64,000 bases of DNA from Rhodococcus coprophilus NBRC 100603 (GTDB taxonomy: Bacteria; Actinomycetota; Actinomycetes; Mycobacteriales; Mycobacteriaceae). A program made the translations under genes and the position numbers. Where the stretch lies: positions 310,001 to 374,000 of the forward strand of contig NZ_BDAM01000010.1 of NCBI RefSeq assembly GCF_001895045.1, in the 5' to 3' direction. Shown here one piece after another: positions 44,642 to 51,892 of the stretch; position 1 is the first letter of the stretch, and each line of letters begins with the position of its first letter. The notes under the pieces were generated by a model, which saw only the letters and a list, made by a program, of their open reading frames with translations, did not search any database and was not told the origin of the DNA.

Positions 44642-45733
44642 TCAGGTCACGGTCCAGGTATGCGGTCCGTCGAGGAGTTGCTGCAGATCTGCGGGCGCCT
44701 CGCTCTTCGCCTGCGCCACCTGGTCGCGCGCGCCGTCGTCGTACGTCGGCCGGTGCACCGCACGCACGACACCGGTGACGGTGTACCGGAGATTCTGATC
44801 CGACAGGCGCGACAGGGCGTAGGCGTATTCGAGGTCGTCGGTGTACGCGTCGTGGACGACGATCTCGTCGGGGTCCACTTCGGTGCGCTGCGCGACGCGC
44901 AGTCCGAAACCCTTTCGTACCACGCAGAGTTCGTCGTCGGTTCCGAAGACGATCGGTTCACCGTGCCGGACATGGATCATCCGCGACCCGGCACCGTCCT
45001 TACGGAGCACGTCGAACGAACCGTCGTTGAAGATCGGGCAGTCCTGCAGTATCTCGACGAATGCCGCGCCACGGTGGTGCGCTGCGGCGCGCAGCACTTC
45101 CGTCAACCCCTCCCGGTCCGAATCGAGGGCTCTGGCAACGAAACTCGCGTCGGCGCCGAGCGCCAGCGACATGGTGTTGAAGGGAGCGTCGACCGAACCC
45201 ATCGGCGTCGATTTGGTGACCTTGCCGACTTCGGACGTCGGCGAGTACTGCCCCTTCGTCAAGCCGTAGATTCTGTTGTTGAACAACAGGATCCGCATGT
45301 TCACATTGCGCCGCAGGGCGTGGATCAGGTGGTTGCCACCGATCGACAGTGCGTCGCCGTCACCGGTGACGACCCACACCGACAGGTCGGGCCGGGTGAC
45401 GGCCAATCCGGTTGCCAGGGTCGGGGCGCGACCGTGGATCGAATGCACCCCGTAGGTGTCGAGGTAGTACGGGAAACGCGACGAGCACCCGATGCCGGAG
45501 ACGAACACGATGTTCTCTCTCGCGAGGCCCAACTGGGGCAACATGCTTCGGACGGTCGCGAGGATGACGTAGTCGCCGCATCCGGGGCACCACCGAACCT
45601 CCTGGTCGGTGGTGAAGTCCTTCGGCTTCTGCGGCACGTCGGTACGCGGAACGTGAGCGAGGCCACTCAGACCCAGTTCCCGTCCGGCAATGCCGCTCTC
45701 GTGAGCCGCACCGTTGTGAATCGTTCCCGTCAT
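44642..45733 (-). CDS. korB: 2-oxoglutarate:ferredoxin oxidoreductase, beta subunit
   Basis: A 363-residue beta subunit with thiamine diphosphate and Fe-S motifs: VRWCPGCGDYV (two Cys, about residues 46-56), VSGIGCSSRFPYY, VWVVTGDGDALSIGGNH (ThDP-Mg motif) and a fourth Cys in ILQDCPIFN. With KorA it oxidatively decarboxylates 2-oxoglutarate to succinyl-CoA with ferredoxin, as in mycobacteria where it supports growth on fatty acids. It lies 27 bp downstream of korA. Confidence 0.94.
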   Translation of the reverse strand: MTGTIHNGAAHESGIAGRELGLSGLAHVPRTDVPQKPKDFTTDQEVRWCPGCGDYVILATVRSMLPQLGLARENIVFVSGIGCSSRFPYYLDTYGVHSIHGRAPTLATGLAVTRPDLSVWVVTGDGDALSIGGNHLIHALRRNVNMRILLFNNRIYGLTKGQYSPTSEVGKVTKSTPMGSVDAPFNTMSLALGADASFVARALDSDREGLTEVLRAAAHHRGAAFVEILQDCPIFNDGSFDVLRKDGAGSRMIHVRHGEPIVFGTDDELCVVRKGFGLRVAQRTEVDPDEIVVHDAYTDDLEYAYALSRLSDQNLRYTVTGVVRAVHRPTYDDGARDQVAQAKSEAPADLQQLLDGPHTWTVT

Positions 45734-45760
45734 GTGTCGGATCTCCGATCTTCGGTGGCG

Positions 45761-47668
45761 TCAGCGGGTGACGGCCGCGGCGACTGCGGCTGCGGTCTTT
45801 GCGGATTCGGCGTCTCGCAGTGCGCCGTCGAATTCCTCGAGCAGGGCCTCGTGGAGTTCGTCTGCGCGGAACGCCATGCCCGACACCTTGGTCACGGGCT
45901 GGATGTCGGCGTCGTACCGGGCCCGCAGCAGCATGGACAGCTGGCCGAGGTTCATCTCCGGCACCAGCACCCGTTCATATCCGGCGAGCACGTCACCCAG
46001 GTTCGCGGGCATCGGATTGAGATGACGCAGATGCGCGCGGGCTACCGAATGCCCGCCGCGTCGCGCCCGGCGGACCGCCTCCCCGATCGGTCCGTAGGAC
46101 GAACCCCATCCGAGGACGAGGATCCGGGCGTCGCCGCCTGGATCGTCGACCACCAGATCGGGTACGTCGATCCCCGCGATCCGCGCGACCCGCACCCTGG
46201 TCATCAATTCGTGATTGGTGTGGTGGTACGAGATGTCGCCGGTGCCGTTGGCCTTCTCGAGACCGCCGATGCGGTGTTCCCTGCCCGGGGTGCCCGGGAT
46301 CGCCCAGTCCCGGGCGAGTGTGTCAGGGTCCCGCGCGTAGGGCTGGTGTCCGGCGTCGTCGTCTTCCGGCGGTGACGCGAATCCGGGTTCGATGGCCTGC
46401 AGGTCGTCGGCGTCCGGAATGCGCCACGGCTCCGAGCCGTTCGCTATCGCGCCGTCGGACAGGACCATCACCGGCGTCCGGTAGGTGACGGCGATTCGGG
46501 CCGCCTCCCGCGCCACGTCGAAGCAGTCTGCGGGCGACTGCGGCGCGACCACGGCGACCGGTGATTCACCGTTTCGTCCGAACAGCGCCTGGAGCAGATC
46601 GGCCTGTTCGGTCTTCGTGGGCAGACCGGTGGACGGACCGCCTCGTTGCACGTCGACGACGATCAGCGGTAGTTCGGTCATCACGGCAAGCCCGATCGCT
46701 TCGGACTTCAGCGCGAGACCCGGACCCGACGTGCTGGTCACGCCGAGGGACCCGCCGTAGGACGCGCCGATCGCGGCGCCGATGCCTGCGATCTCGTCCT
46801 CCGCCTGGAAGGTATGGACACCGAACCGCTTGAGCCGGCTCAGCTCGTGAAGGATGTCGGAGGCGGGCGTGATCGGGTAGGACCCCAGGAACACGTCCAT
46901 TCCCGCGGACCGCCCGGCCGAGACGAGTCCGTACGCCAGCGCCGTATTGCCCGTCACCTGCCGGTAGCGCCCGGGCGGCAGCGCCGCGCGCCCCACCTCG
47001 TAGGTGGTGGCGAACGATTCTGTGGTCTCTCCGTAGTTCCATCCGGCGCGCAGCGCGAGGATGTTGGCCTCGCCGATCTCCGCCTTCGCGGCGAACTTGC
47101 GCTCGAGGAACTCCTCGACGGGGGCGATCGGACGCCCGTACATCCAGGACAGGACACCCAGGGCGAACATGTTCTTGGCGCGGTGAGCGTCCTTCTTACC
47201 GACCCCGGACGGTTCGACGGCACCGGCGGTGAGGGTGGTCATGGGGATTCGATGGACCACGAACTTGTCGAGGACGTCGCTCTCGAGGGGGTCTGCGTCG
47301 TATCCGACCTTGCTCAGGTTCCGCTTGGTGAACTCGTCGCTGTTGACGATGAGGGTTCCACCCGCGGGCAGGTCGCCGATGTTGGACTTCAGGGCCGCGG
47401 GGTTCATCGCGACGAGCACGTCCGGCCGATCGCCCGCGGTGAGGATGTCGTAGTCGGCGATCTGGATCTGGAAGCTCGAGACTCCGTGGAGTGTGCCTTG
47501 GGGGGCGCGGATCTCGGCAGGGAAGTTGGGTTGCGTGGCGAGGTCGTTGCCGAACGCGGCGGCCTCGGCGGTGAAGCGGTCACCGGCGAGCTGCATACCG
47601 TCGCCGGAGTCACCGGCGATGCGGATGACGACTTGTTCCAGCTTCCGTGCGGTCGTTCTCGACGTCAT
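45761..47668 (-). CDS. korA: 2-oxoglutarate:ferredoxin oxidoreductase, alpha subunit (gamma-alpha fusion)
   Basis: A 635-residue subunit in which the gamma domain (residues about 10-190, VIRIAGDSGDGMQLAGDRF, PNFPAEIRAPQGTLHGVSSFQIQ) is fused to the alpha pyrimidine-binding domain (TGNTALAYGLVSAG, GSYPITPASDILHEL, FQAEDEIAGIGAAIGASYGG) and a transketolase-C-like end (ILVLGWGSSYGPIGEAV). This matches actinobacterial KorA. AAGGAG lies ten bases before the ATG. It is first in a two-gene operon with korB. Confidence 0.95.
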   Translation of the reverse strand: MTSRTTARKLEQVVIRIAGDSGDGMQLAGDRFTAEAAAFGNDLATQPNFPAEIRAPQGTLHGVSSFQIQIADYDILTAGDRPDVLVAMNPAALKSNIGDLPAGGTLIVNSDEFTKRNLSKVGYDADPLESDVLDKFVVHRIPMTTLTAGAVEPSGVGKKDAHRAKNMFALGVLSWMYGRPIAPVEEFLERKFAAKAEIGEANILALRAGWNYGETTESFATTYEVGRAALPPGRYRQVTGNTALAYGLVSAGRSAGMDVFLGSYPITPASDILHELSRLKRFGVHTFQAEDEIAGIGAAIGASYGGSLGVTSTSGPGLALKSEAIGLAVMTELPLIVVDVQRGGPSTGLPTKTEQADLLQALFGRNGESPVAVVAPQSPADCFDVAREAARIAVTYRTPVMVLSDGAIANGSEPWRIPDADDLQAIEPGFASPPEDDDAGHQPYARDPDTLARDWAIPGTPGREHRIGGLEKANGTGDISYHHTNHELMTRVRVARIAGIDVPDLVVDDPGGDARILVLGWGSSYGPIGEAVRRARRGGHSVARAHLRHLNPMPANLGDVLAGYERVLVPEMNLGQLSMLLRARYDADIQPVTKVSGMAFRADELHEALLEEFDGALRDAESAKTAAAVAAAVTR

Positions 47669-47805
47669 ACGGTCGGCTCCTTTTTCCCCCGGCGTGCGCT
47701 GGGGGTCGGGTGAGCTCCATGGTCGTCTTCATGCGCATTTCCGCAACCCGTTCCCGGAACTTTCTCGTCGAAACCACCCCAGCCGCACCTCGGGGCGGGC
47801 GCATC

Positions 47806-48519
47806 TCAGTCGAGCGCGGTGTCGGCGACGAAGCGCAGCACCTGCGGCCACGAGAGGGCGTAGGCATCCGCATTGACCTTGTTGCCATGCCGGGAGGGCG
47901 CGCTGAAGCCGTGTTCCGCACCTGGATAGACGTGCACGATGGTGGCCCCGGTTCGACGCTGTTGAAGCGTCTGTTGCAGGTCACGGAAGGTATCTGCGGA
48001 CATCACGGTGTCGGCGCCGGCGTGCAGCACCATCACAGGTGCGGTGATCGCCGCGGACAGTTCGACGGCATCGAGCGGGTGGTTCGCCGGTGCCGAATCC
48101 CAGATGGACGGGTGGTACGCGACCACGGCGACGGTCCGCTCGTCGCGCGCGGCGAGGAGCAGCGCGAGTCGTCCGCCGAGGCACCAGCCGATCACGCCGA
48201 TCTTCGACACGCCCAGCTCGTCGAAGGCGAAGTCGAGCAGGGATGTCATCTCGGCGAGAGAAGTCTCGTCGTCGAGTTGCCCCATCATCTCGGCTAGGCG
48301 TTCGTAGGGTGTGTCGTCGGCGCTCGGTCCGTGCCACGGATCCCACACGAGTGCTGTGGCTCCGGCGCGCCCGATGTCCTCAGCGTATTCGCGTACCTGG
48401 GCGTCGATCCCGGTGATCATGGGGAGGAGCAGCATGGCCCCGGCACTGCCGCCGACGGGACGGGCCAGGTAGGCGCGCAGTTCCCCGACCTGGAGGAACT
48501 TCGTTTCGATGTCGGTCAC
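47806..48519 (-). CDS. Dienelactone hydrolase family protein
   Basis: A 237-residue alpha/beta hydrolase with the dienelactone hydrolase nucleophile elbow IGWCLGGRLAL (Cys nucleophile, about residue 117), an Asp in LHAGADTVMS and a His in YPGAEHGFS. Bacterial DLHs open dienelactones in chloroaromatic breakdown, but many homologues are general esterases. It diverges from the SDR gene across 216 bp. Confidence 0.9.
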   Translation of the reverse strand: MTDIETKFLQVGELRAYLARPVGGSAGAMLLLPMITGIDAQVREYAEDIGRAGATALVWDPWHGPSADDTPYERLAEMMGQLDDETSLAEMTSLLDFAFDELGVSKIGVIGWCLGGRLALLLAARDERTVAVVAYHPSIWDSAPANHPLDAVELSAAITAPVMVLHAGADTVMSADTFRDLQQTLQQRRTGATIVHVYPGAEHGFSAPSRHGNKVNADAYALSWPQVLRFVADTALD

Positions 48520-48735
48520 GGAGTGGTCCCTTTCGCTGTGATCGGGCCCGGAACTCCGGCCCGTGACGATCTTCGTACGTCGTGCGTGGCGCCGCCGATC
48601 CCACTCGCCGGAAATATTTGGAGAATTCCATTTCCGTTTGCGATAGTGTGGCTCTCATCACCTCGGCGGCCGATGCCGAGAGTACTTCGGAACCTCGCGG
48701 CAATCGCGAGGACCTGTCAGGGAAGGGGCGGTGGC

Positions 48736-49428
48736 ATGACTCGCACCGTATTGGTCAGTGGCGGCACGGGCGGACTCGGAGCGGCCGTGACGAAACACCT
48801 GCTCGACACCGGTTGGCGAGTCGTGGTGCCCTGGCTCGTGCGCGAGGAACTCGGCCGCGTCGGTACCCACCCCAACCTGCACCTCGTGCAGGCCGACCTC
48901 ACCGACGAGCAGCAGCTCGAAGACGCGCTCGCGGTAGCGGGAGAAGACCCGGACGCGCCCCTGTTCGGTGTCGTCAACCTGGTCGGCGGCTTCGCCTCCG
49001 GCCCTCGGGTCCACGAGACACCGATCGAGGTCCTCGACTCCCAGCTCGACCTCAACCTGCGGACCGCGTACGCCGTCAGCCAGGCGGCGCTGCCGCACCT
49101 GATCCGTCGCGGTGGTGGATCGATCGTCTGCATCTCCACCGCCGCGACTCGCAACCCCTTCCCCGGTGGCGCGTCCTACATCGCCTCGAAGGCCGCGGTC
49201 TCCGCGCTCGTGGAGACGATGGCGCTCGAGTACCGGGGTGACCACATCCGGGTCAACGCCTTGTTGCCCGTGGTCATCGACACGCCCGCCAATCGTGCCG
49301 CGATGCCCGACGCCGACACCAGCAAGTGGTCGCAGCCGGCCGATGTCGCGAAGGTCATCGAGTTCCTGATCTCCGACGCGGGCGCACCCATCACGGGCGC
49401 ACTGATTCCGGTCACGAACGTCGGCTGA
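48736..49428 (+). CDS. Short-chain dehydrogenase/reductase
   Basis: A 230-residue SDR with the nucleotide-binding loop VSGGTGGLGAAV (about residues 7-18), the NLVGG strand-4 motif replacing NNAG, a Ser in CISTAATRNPF and the catalytic YIASK (YxxxK). The C-terminus is short and typical. GGAAGGGG and GGTGG precede the ATG; the frame is open to 48331 but opposes the hydrolase gene. The substrate is unknown. Confidence 0.92.
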   Translation: MTRTVLVSGGTGGLGAAVTKHLLDTGWRVVVPWLVREELGRVGTHPNLHLVQADLTDEQQLEDALAVAGEDPDAPLFGVVNLVGGFASGPRVHETPIEVLDSQLDLNLRTAYAVSQAALPHLIRRGGGSIVCISTAATRNPFPGGASYIASKAAVSALVETMALEYRGDHIRVNALLPVVIDTPANRAAMPDADTSKWSQPADVAKVIEFLISDAGAPITGALIPVTNVG

Positions 49429-49485
49429 CCTTCGGGCGCCACAAACACCGACTCTCGAAACGAATAATCCGTCGGGACAACTAAT

Positions 49486-49513
49486 TGTTGCGGGTCATGA
49501 TGTTGTAGACACC
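49486..49513 (+). repeat. Left terminal inverted repeat of the IS481-type element
   Basis: The outer 28 bases of the element; matches the reverse complement of 50570-50597 at 20 positions, including the terminal TGT, an internal CATGA and the inner GACACC. Confidence 0.85.
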
Positions 49514-49601
49514 AGCTCAGGGGTTGAAGAAGGCGGACGGGTCTTCCGACGGCGGGATGGGAAGTACCACCAACTCATCCGCCGACCGAAAGAACCCGTC
49601 C

Positions 49602-50602
49602 GTGCTCCACCGAAATGCCCCGCTGTCCGTCGAAGGTCGCCGCCGCCTCGTGCAGCGGTGCCGGACCCGCCCGCTGTCCCACGTTGCCGCCGAGATGGGG
49701 ATCTCCCGGGCCTGCGCCAGAAAATGGATGGCCCGCTACCGCGAACACGGCGAGCTCGGCCTGCTCGACCGGCCCAGCGTCCCGCACCATCAGCCCACCG
49801 CAACATCGGCCGAGACCGTGGCGCAGATCGAGACGCTGCGGCGGAACCGCAAGTGGTCCGCTTCCCGGATCGCGCATGAGCTCGCCGCCGACGGCATCAC
49901 CATCTCGGTGCGTACCGTCAGCCGGCACCTGGCTCACCTCGGGCTGAACCGGCGCCGGATCCTCGATCCGAGCGTCGAGAACAACCGCCAGCCACGCCGG
50001 ATCGTGGCCCGCTGGCCTGGTCACATGGTGCACGTCGATATCAAGAAGGTCGGCCGCATCCCCGACGGCGGTGGCTGGCGGGTCCACGGTCGGGGTAGCG
50101 AGCAGGCCAAGCAGGTCGAGCGCGCCGAGGCCGCCGGTGCCCGCGCCGGCTACGTGTATCTGCATTCGGCGGTCGACGGGTTCTCCCGCCTCGCTATACC
50201 GAGACCCTGGCCGACGAGAAAGCCGCCACAGCAATCGGGTTCATGCATCGAGCACGGGTGTTCTTCGCCGCTCACGGCATCGTGCACATCCATCGCGTGG
50301 TCACCGACAACGGATCGTGTTATCGGGCGAAGGACTTCGCGAAGGTGCTGCACGGTGGCCGGCATCAGCGGATCACCCCGTACACGCCTCGTCACAACGG
50401 GAAGGTGGAGCGCTACAACCGGATTCTGGCCGAGGAGTTCCTCTACGCCCGCGTCTGGGCCAGTGAACGGCAACGCGCCCAGGCCCTACAGGTCTGGAAT
50501 GTGCACTACAACTATCATCGTCCGCATACTGCCGTCGGTAACCGGCCGCCCGCGAGCAAACTCCGGACCGGTGTCACCAACGTCATGGCCTCATACAACT
50601 AA
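49602..50602 (+). pseudogene. IS481-type DDE transposase, frameshifted
   Basis: An N-terminal helix-turn-helix (LSHVAAEMGISRACARKWMARYREHG) and an integrase catalytic core are encoded, but the frame changes near 50196. The first part ends FSRLA in one frame, and the homologous continuation YTETLADEKAATAIGF is read in the -1 frame, fitting loss of one base in GCGTATACC. The DDE residues are split: Asp in MVHVDIKK before the shift, Asp in VVTDNGS and Glu in GKVERYNRILAEE after it. The likely start is GTG 49602. The final stop codon TAA (50600-50602) lies in the target duplication, not in the element. Confidence 0.88.
50570..50597 (-). repeat. Right terminal inverted repeat of the IS481-type element
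   Basis: The outer 28 bases at the right end, ending ATACA, lie inside the end of the transposase reading frame. They pair imperfectly with 49486-49513. Confidence 0.85.
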
Positions 50603-50603
50603 T

Positions 50604-50911
50604 CGGGCAGGGTGCGGGGATCAGGCACACGGCGAACTCTCTCCGAATTCTACTGAGGCAGAAGACCACCCGCGATCACGAGAGCGGATTTCCGCTCTCG
50701 CGAGTCGTCATGCTCCCAGATCCATGATCCACACCACCGCATCCGGCTGTACGGGGCCGAGCAGACGACTCTCCCCGGGTGGACCCCAGGCTTGTGGTTG
50801 CCGTTACGGTCCAAACATATACCCCTAGGGGTATAGTTGCCTCCCGAGGGGCGCATCCGGGCAATCGACGAAAGCCCCCGGACCGCGACACGGAAATCGA
50901 GGAGTGAACAC
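50604..50911. other. Intergenic region between the IS element and the rhodanese gene
   Basis: No gene is supported here. It holds a perfect 10-base inverted repeat CGAGAGCGGA/TCCGCTCTCG (50679-50700) with a 2-base centre, which may be a terminator remnant, and the CsoR-type operator at 50818-50835. A long minus-strand frame crosses the region but also crosses the operators and the rhodanese gene and is rejected. Confidence 0.6.
50818..50835. promoter_or_regulatory. CsoR-type operator 1 (rhodanese promoter)
   Basis: TATACCCCTAGGGGTATA is a perfect 18-bp palindrome. Its right arm runs into TATAGT (50832-50837), a good -10 hexamer. It lies 77 bp before the rhodanese ATG. It is the best-conserved of the six sites in the island and matches the A/T-flanked C4-N-G4 shape of CsoR/CstR sites. 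Confidence 0.8.
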
Positions 50912-51226
50912 ATGCGGGAAATCGACATCGAGGCCTTCTGCACTGCGTGGGAGACCGGCGCAACAGTAGTGGATGTGCGCGAAGACCATGAGTACGAGAA
51001 GGAACACATTCCCGGAGCGCTCTGGATTCCTCTTGGGGAGTTGGGTTCTCGACTTTCCGAAGTCCCTGATGCTGAAGTCGTGTATGTGATCTGCGCGTCC
51101 GGCAGACGTAGCCTGTCCGGTGCCGACATTCTCGAGAGCACAGGCCGTCGTGCAGTTTCGGTCGCTGGCGGTACGGCCGCATGGCTGCAATCCGGGCGCC
51201 CCGCAGAGCACGGTAGCGCCCGGTGA
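50912..51226 (+). CDS. Single-domain rhodanese (sulfurtransferase)
   Basis: A 104-residue rhodanese. VVDVREDHEYEKEHIPGALWIPLGEL gives the CH2A-type start, and CASGRRS (Cys61) is the six-residue active-site loop that carries a persulfide. A C-terminal VAGGTAAWLQSGRP completes the domain. It moves sulfane sulfur between thiols or from thiosulfate to an acceptor. GAGGAG lies seven bases before ATG 50912; the frame reaches 50837, but that would place coding sequence on the operator. It is first in the CsoR-type island. Confidence 0.93.
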   Translation: MREIDIEAFCTAWETGATVVDVREDHEYEKEHIPGALWIPLGELGSRLSEVPDAEVVYVICASGRRSLSGADILESTGRRAVSVAGGTAAWLQSGRPAEHGSAR

Positions 51227-51304
51227 GCACAGGCGCCGAAAATGCGCCGAGCATGCGACCGGCCGTGGATCCACCACGGTGACAACCAACACGTGGAGAA
51301 ACAC

Positions 51305-51320
51305 ATACCCCTGGGGGTAT
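51305..51320. promoter_or_regulatory. CsoR-type operator 2 (small Cys-rich gene promoter)
   Basis: ATACCCCTGGGGGTAT is followed directly by TATTAT (51318-51323) as a possible -10 hexamer. It lies 34 bp before the start of the 55-residue gene. Confidence 0.75.
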
Positions 51321-51354
51321 TATGGAAGATGATTGCAACCCCTGAGGAGAATCC

Positions 51355-51522
51355 ATGTGTTACCCCGTTACCTGCCCAACCTGCAAGAAGACGACCTGGG
51401 GAGGGTGCGGACGGCACGTCGACAGCGTGATGAAGTCCGTCCCCGCCTCCCGTCGCTGCACATGCAAGAAGGACGAGCCCAGCACCACGACCGGCTTCTT
51501 CAGTCGGCTTTTCGGTCGCTGA
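51355..51522 (+). CDS. Small Cys-rich protein of 55 residues
   Basis: A short frame starting MCYPVTCPTCKKTTWGGCGRHV with GAGGAG five bases upstream of the ATG. It has six cysteines, in CPTC (7 and 10), Cys2, Cys18 and a CTC pair (35 and 37), and a basic, aromatic tail ending GFFSRLFGR. Short proteins opening MCYPVxC are found in many actinobacteria and some fungi; no function is known to me. The pattern could bind zinc or copper or react with sulfane sulfur. It has its own operator copy, so it belongs to the same regulon as the rhodanese and MmpL genes. Confidence 0.8.
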   Translation: MCYPVTCPTCKKTTWGGCGRHVDSVMKSVPASRRCTCKKDEPSTTTGFFSRLFGR

Positions 51523-51739
51523 CTCCGTAAAATAAGGCGGCCCAGACTCTTTCGCCGATCCGGCAGAGACCGCTCGAACGCGGCCGCCGCCTTCGGCCGG
51601 CAAACCCCGCCCGCCTCGCTCCGGGCAGCTCAGGTACGTGCATTCCGGCACTGACGAAACCTGTCTACGACTGCGATTCAGCGCCGGACCGCCGAGCGTC
51701 TTCTCACCCTCCCTGTCACTCGACCACCGCCCGTCCAGG

Positions 51740-51776
51740 TACCCCCCCCGGGTATTTTATTACCCCGGGGGGTATA
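51740..51776. promoter_or_regulatory. CsoR-type operators 3 and 4, tandem
   Basis: TACCCCCCCCGGGTA (51740-51754) and TACCCCGGGGGGTA (51761-51774) lie about 20 bp apart centre to centre, two helical turns. The second runs into TATATC at 51773-51778. They lie 120-150 bp before the MmpL start. Confidence 0.7.
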
Positions 51777-51861
51777 TCGTGTATGGCCATCCCCCGCGTG
51801 GCGACTGCCCGAGGACGGTCGCTCGTCGCGCAAGTTCAGTGGGTGCACTGCACCCGAATTA

Positions 51862-51877
51862 ATACCCCTACCCGTAT
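51862..51877. promoter_or_regulatory. CsoR-type operator 5 (MmpL gene leader)
   Basis: ATACCCCTACCCGTAT has an intact left arm and a weaker right arm (CCCGTAT for GGGGTAT), followed by TATAGG. It ends 15 bases before the MmpL start and covers the region of its ribosome-binding site. Confidence 0.6.
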
Positions 51878-51892
51878 AGGAGCTCCAAGAGT

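Larger units (their letters stand above)
49486..50597 (+). mobile_element. IS481-family insertion sequence with 6-bp target duplication
   Basis: A 1112-bp element that begins TGTTGCGGGTC and ends CCTCATACA, with 28-bp imperfect terminal inverted repeats (49486-49513 and 50570-50597, 20 of 28 positions matching) and IS481-type TG...CA ends. It is flanked on both sides by the direct repeat ACTAAT (49480-49485 and 50598-50603), an exact target-site duplication. It carries one transposase gene, now frameshifted. The exact duplication indicates a fairly recent insertion between the SDR gene and the CsoR-type island. Confidence 0.9.
51523..51892. other. Control region between the small Cys-rich gene and the MmpL gene
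   Basis: 370 bases without a supported gene. The first 200 bases are GC-rich with only weak hairpin potential. The second half holds three CsoR-type sites (two in tandem, one near the MmpL start) and the inverted repeat GGGTGCACTGCACCC at 51841-51855 (seven-base perfect arms around one base), which differs from the CsoR sites and may bind another regulator. Confidence 0.6.

Noticed and set aside
50180-50210. Programmed ribosomal frameshift in the IS481 transposase
   Set aside because: No slippery heptamer or following stem is seen, and IS481 transposases are normally one frame. A simple one-base loss explains it better.
50700-50790. Possible group II intron 3' remnant (minus-strand stretch reading GCCGGATGCGGTG)
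   Set aside because: Only a short segment resembles intron domains; no domain V hairpin of the right size or intron-encoded protein is present.
50650-51651. 333-residue minus-strand frame crossing the rhodanese and small-protein region
   Set aside because: It crosses two operators and two genes with good ribosome-binding sites and shows no domain.
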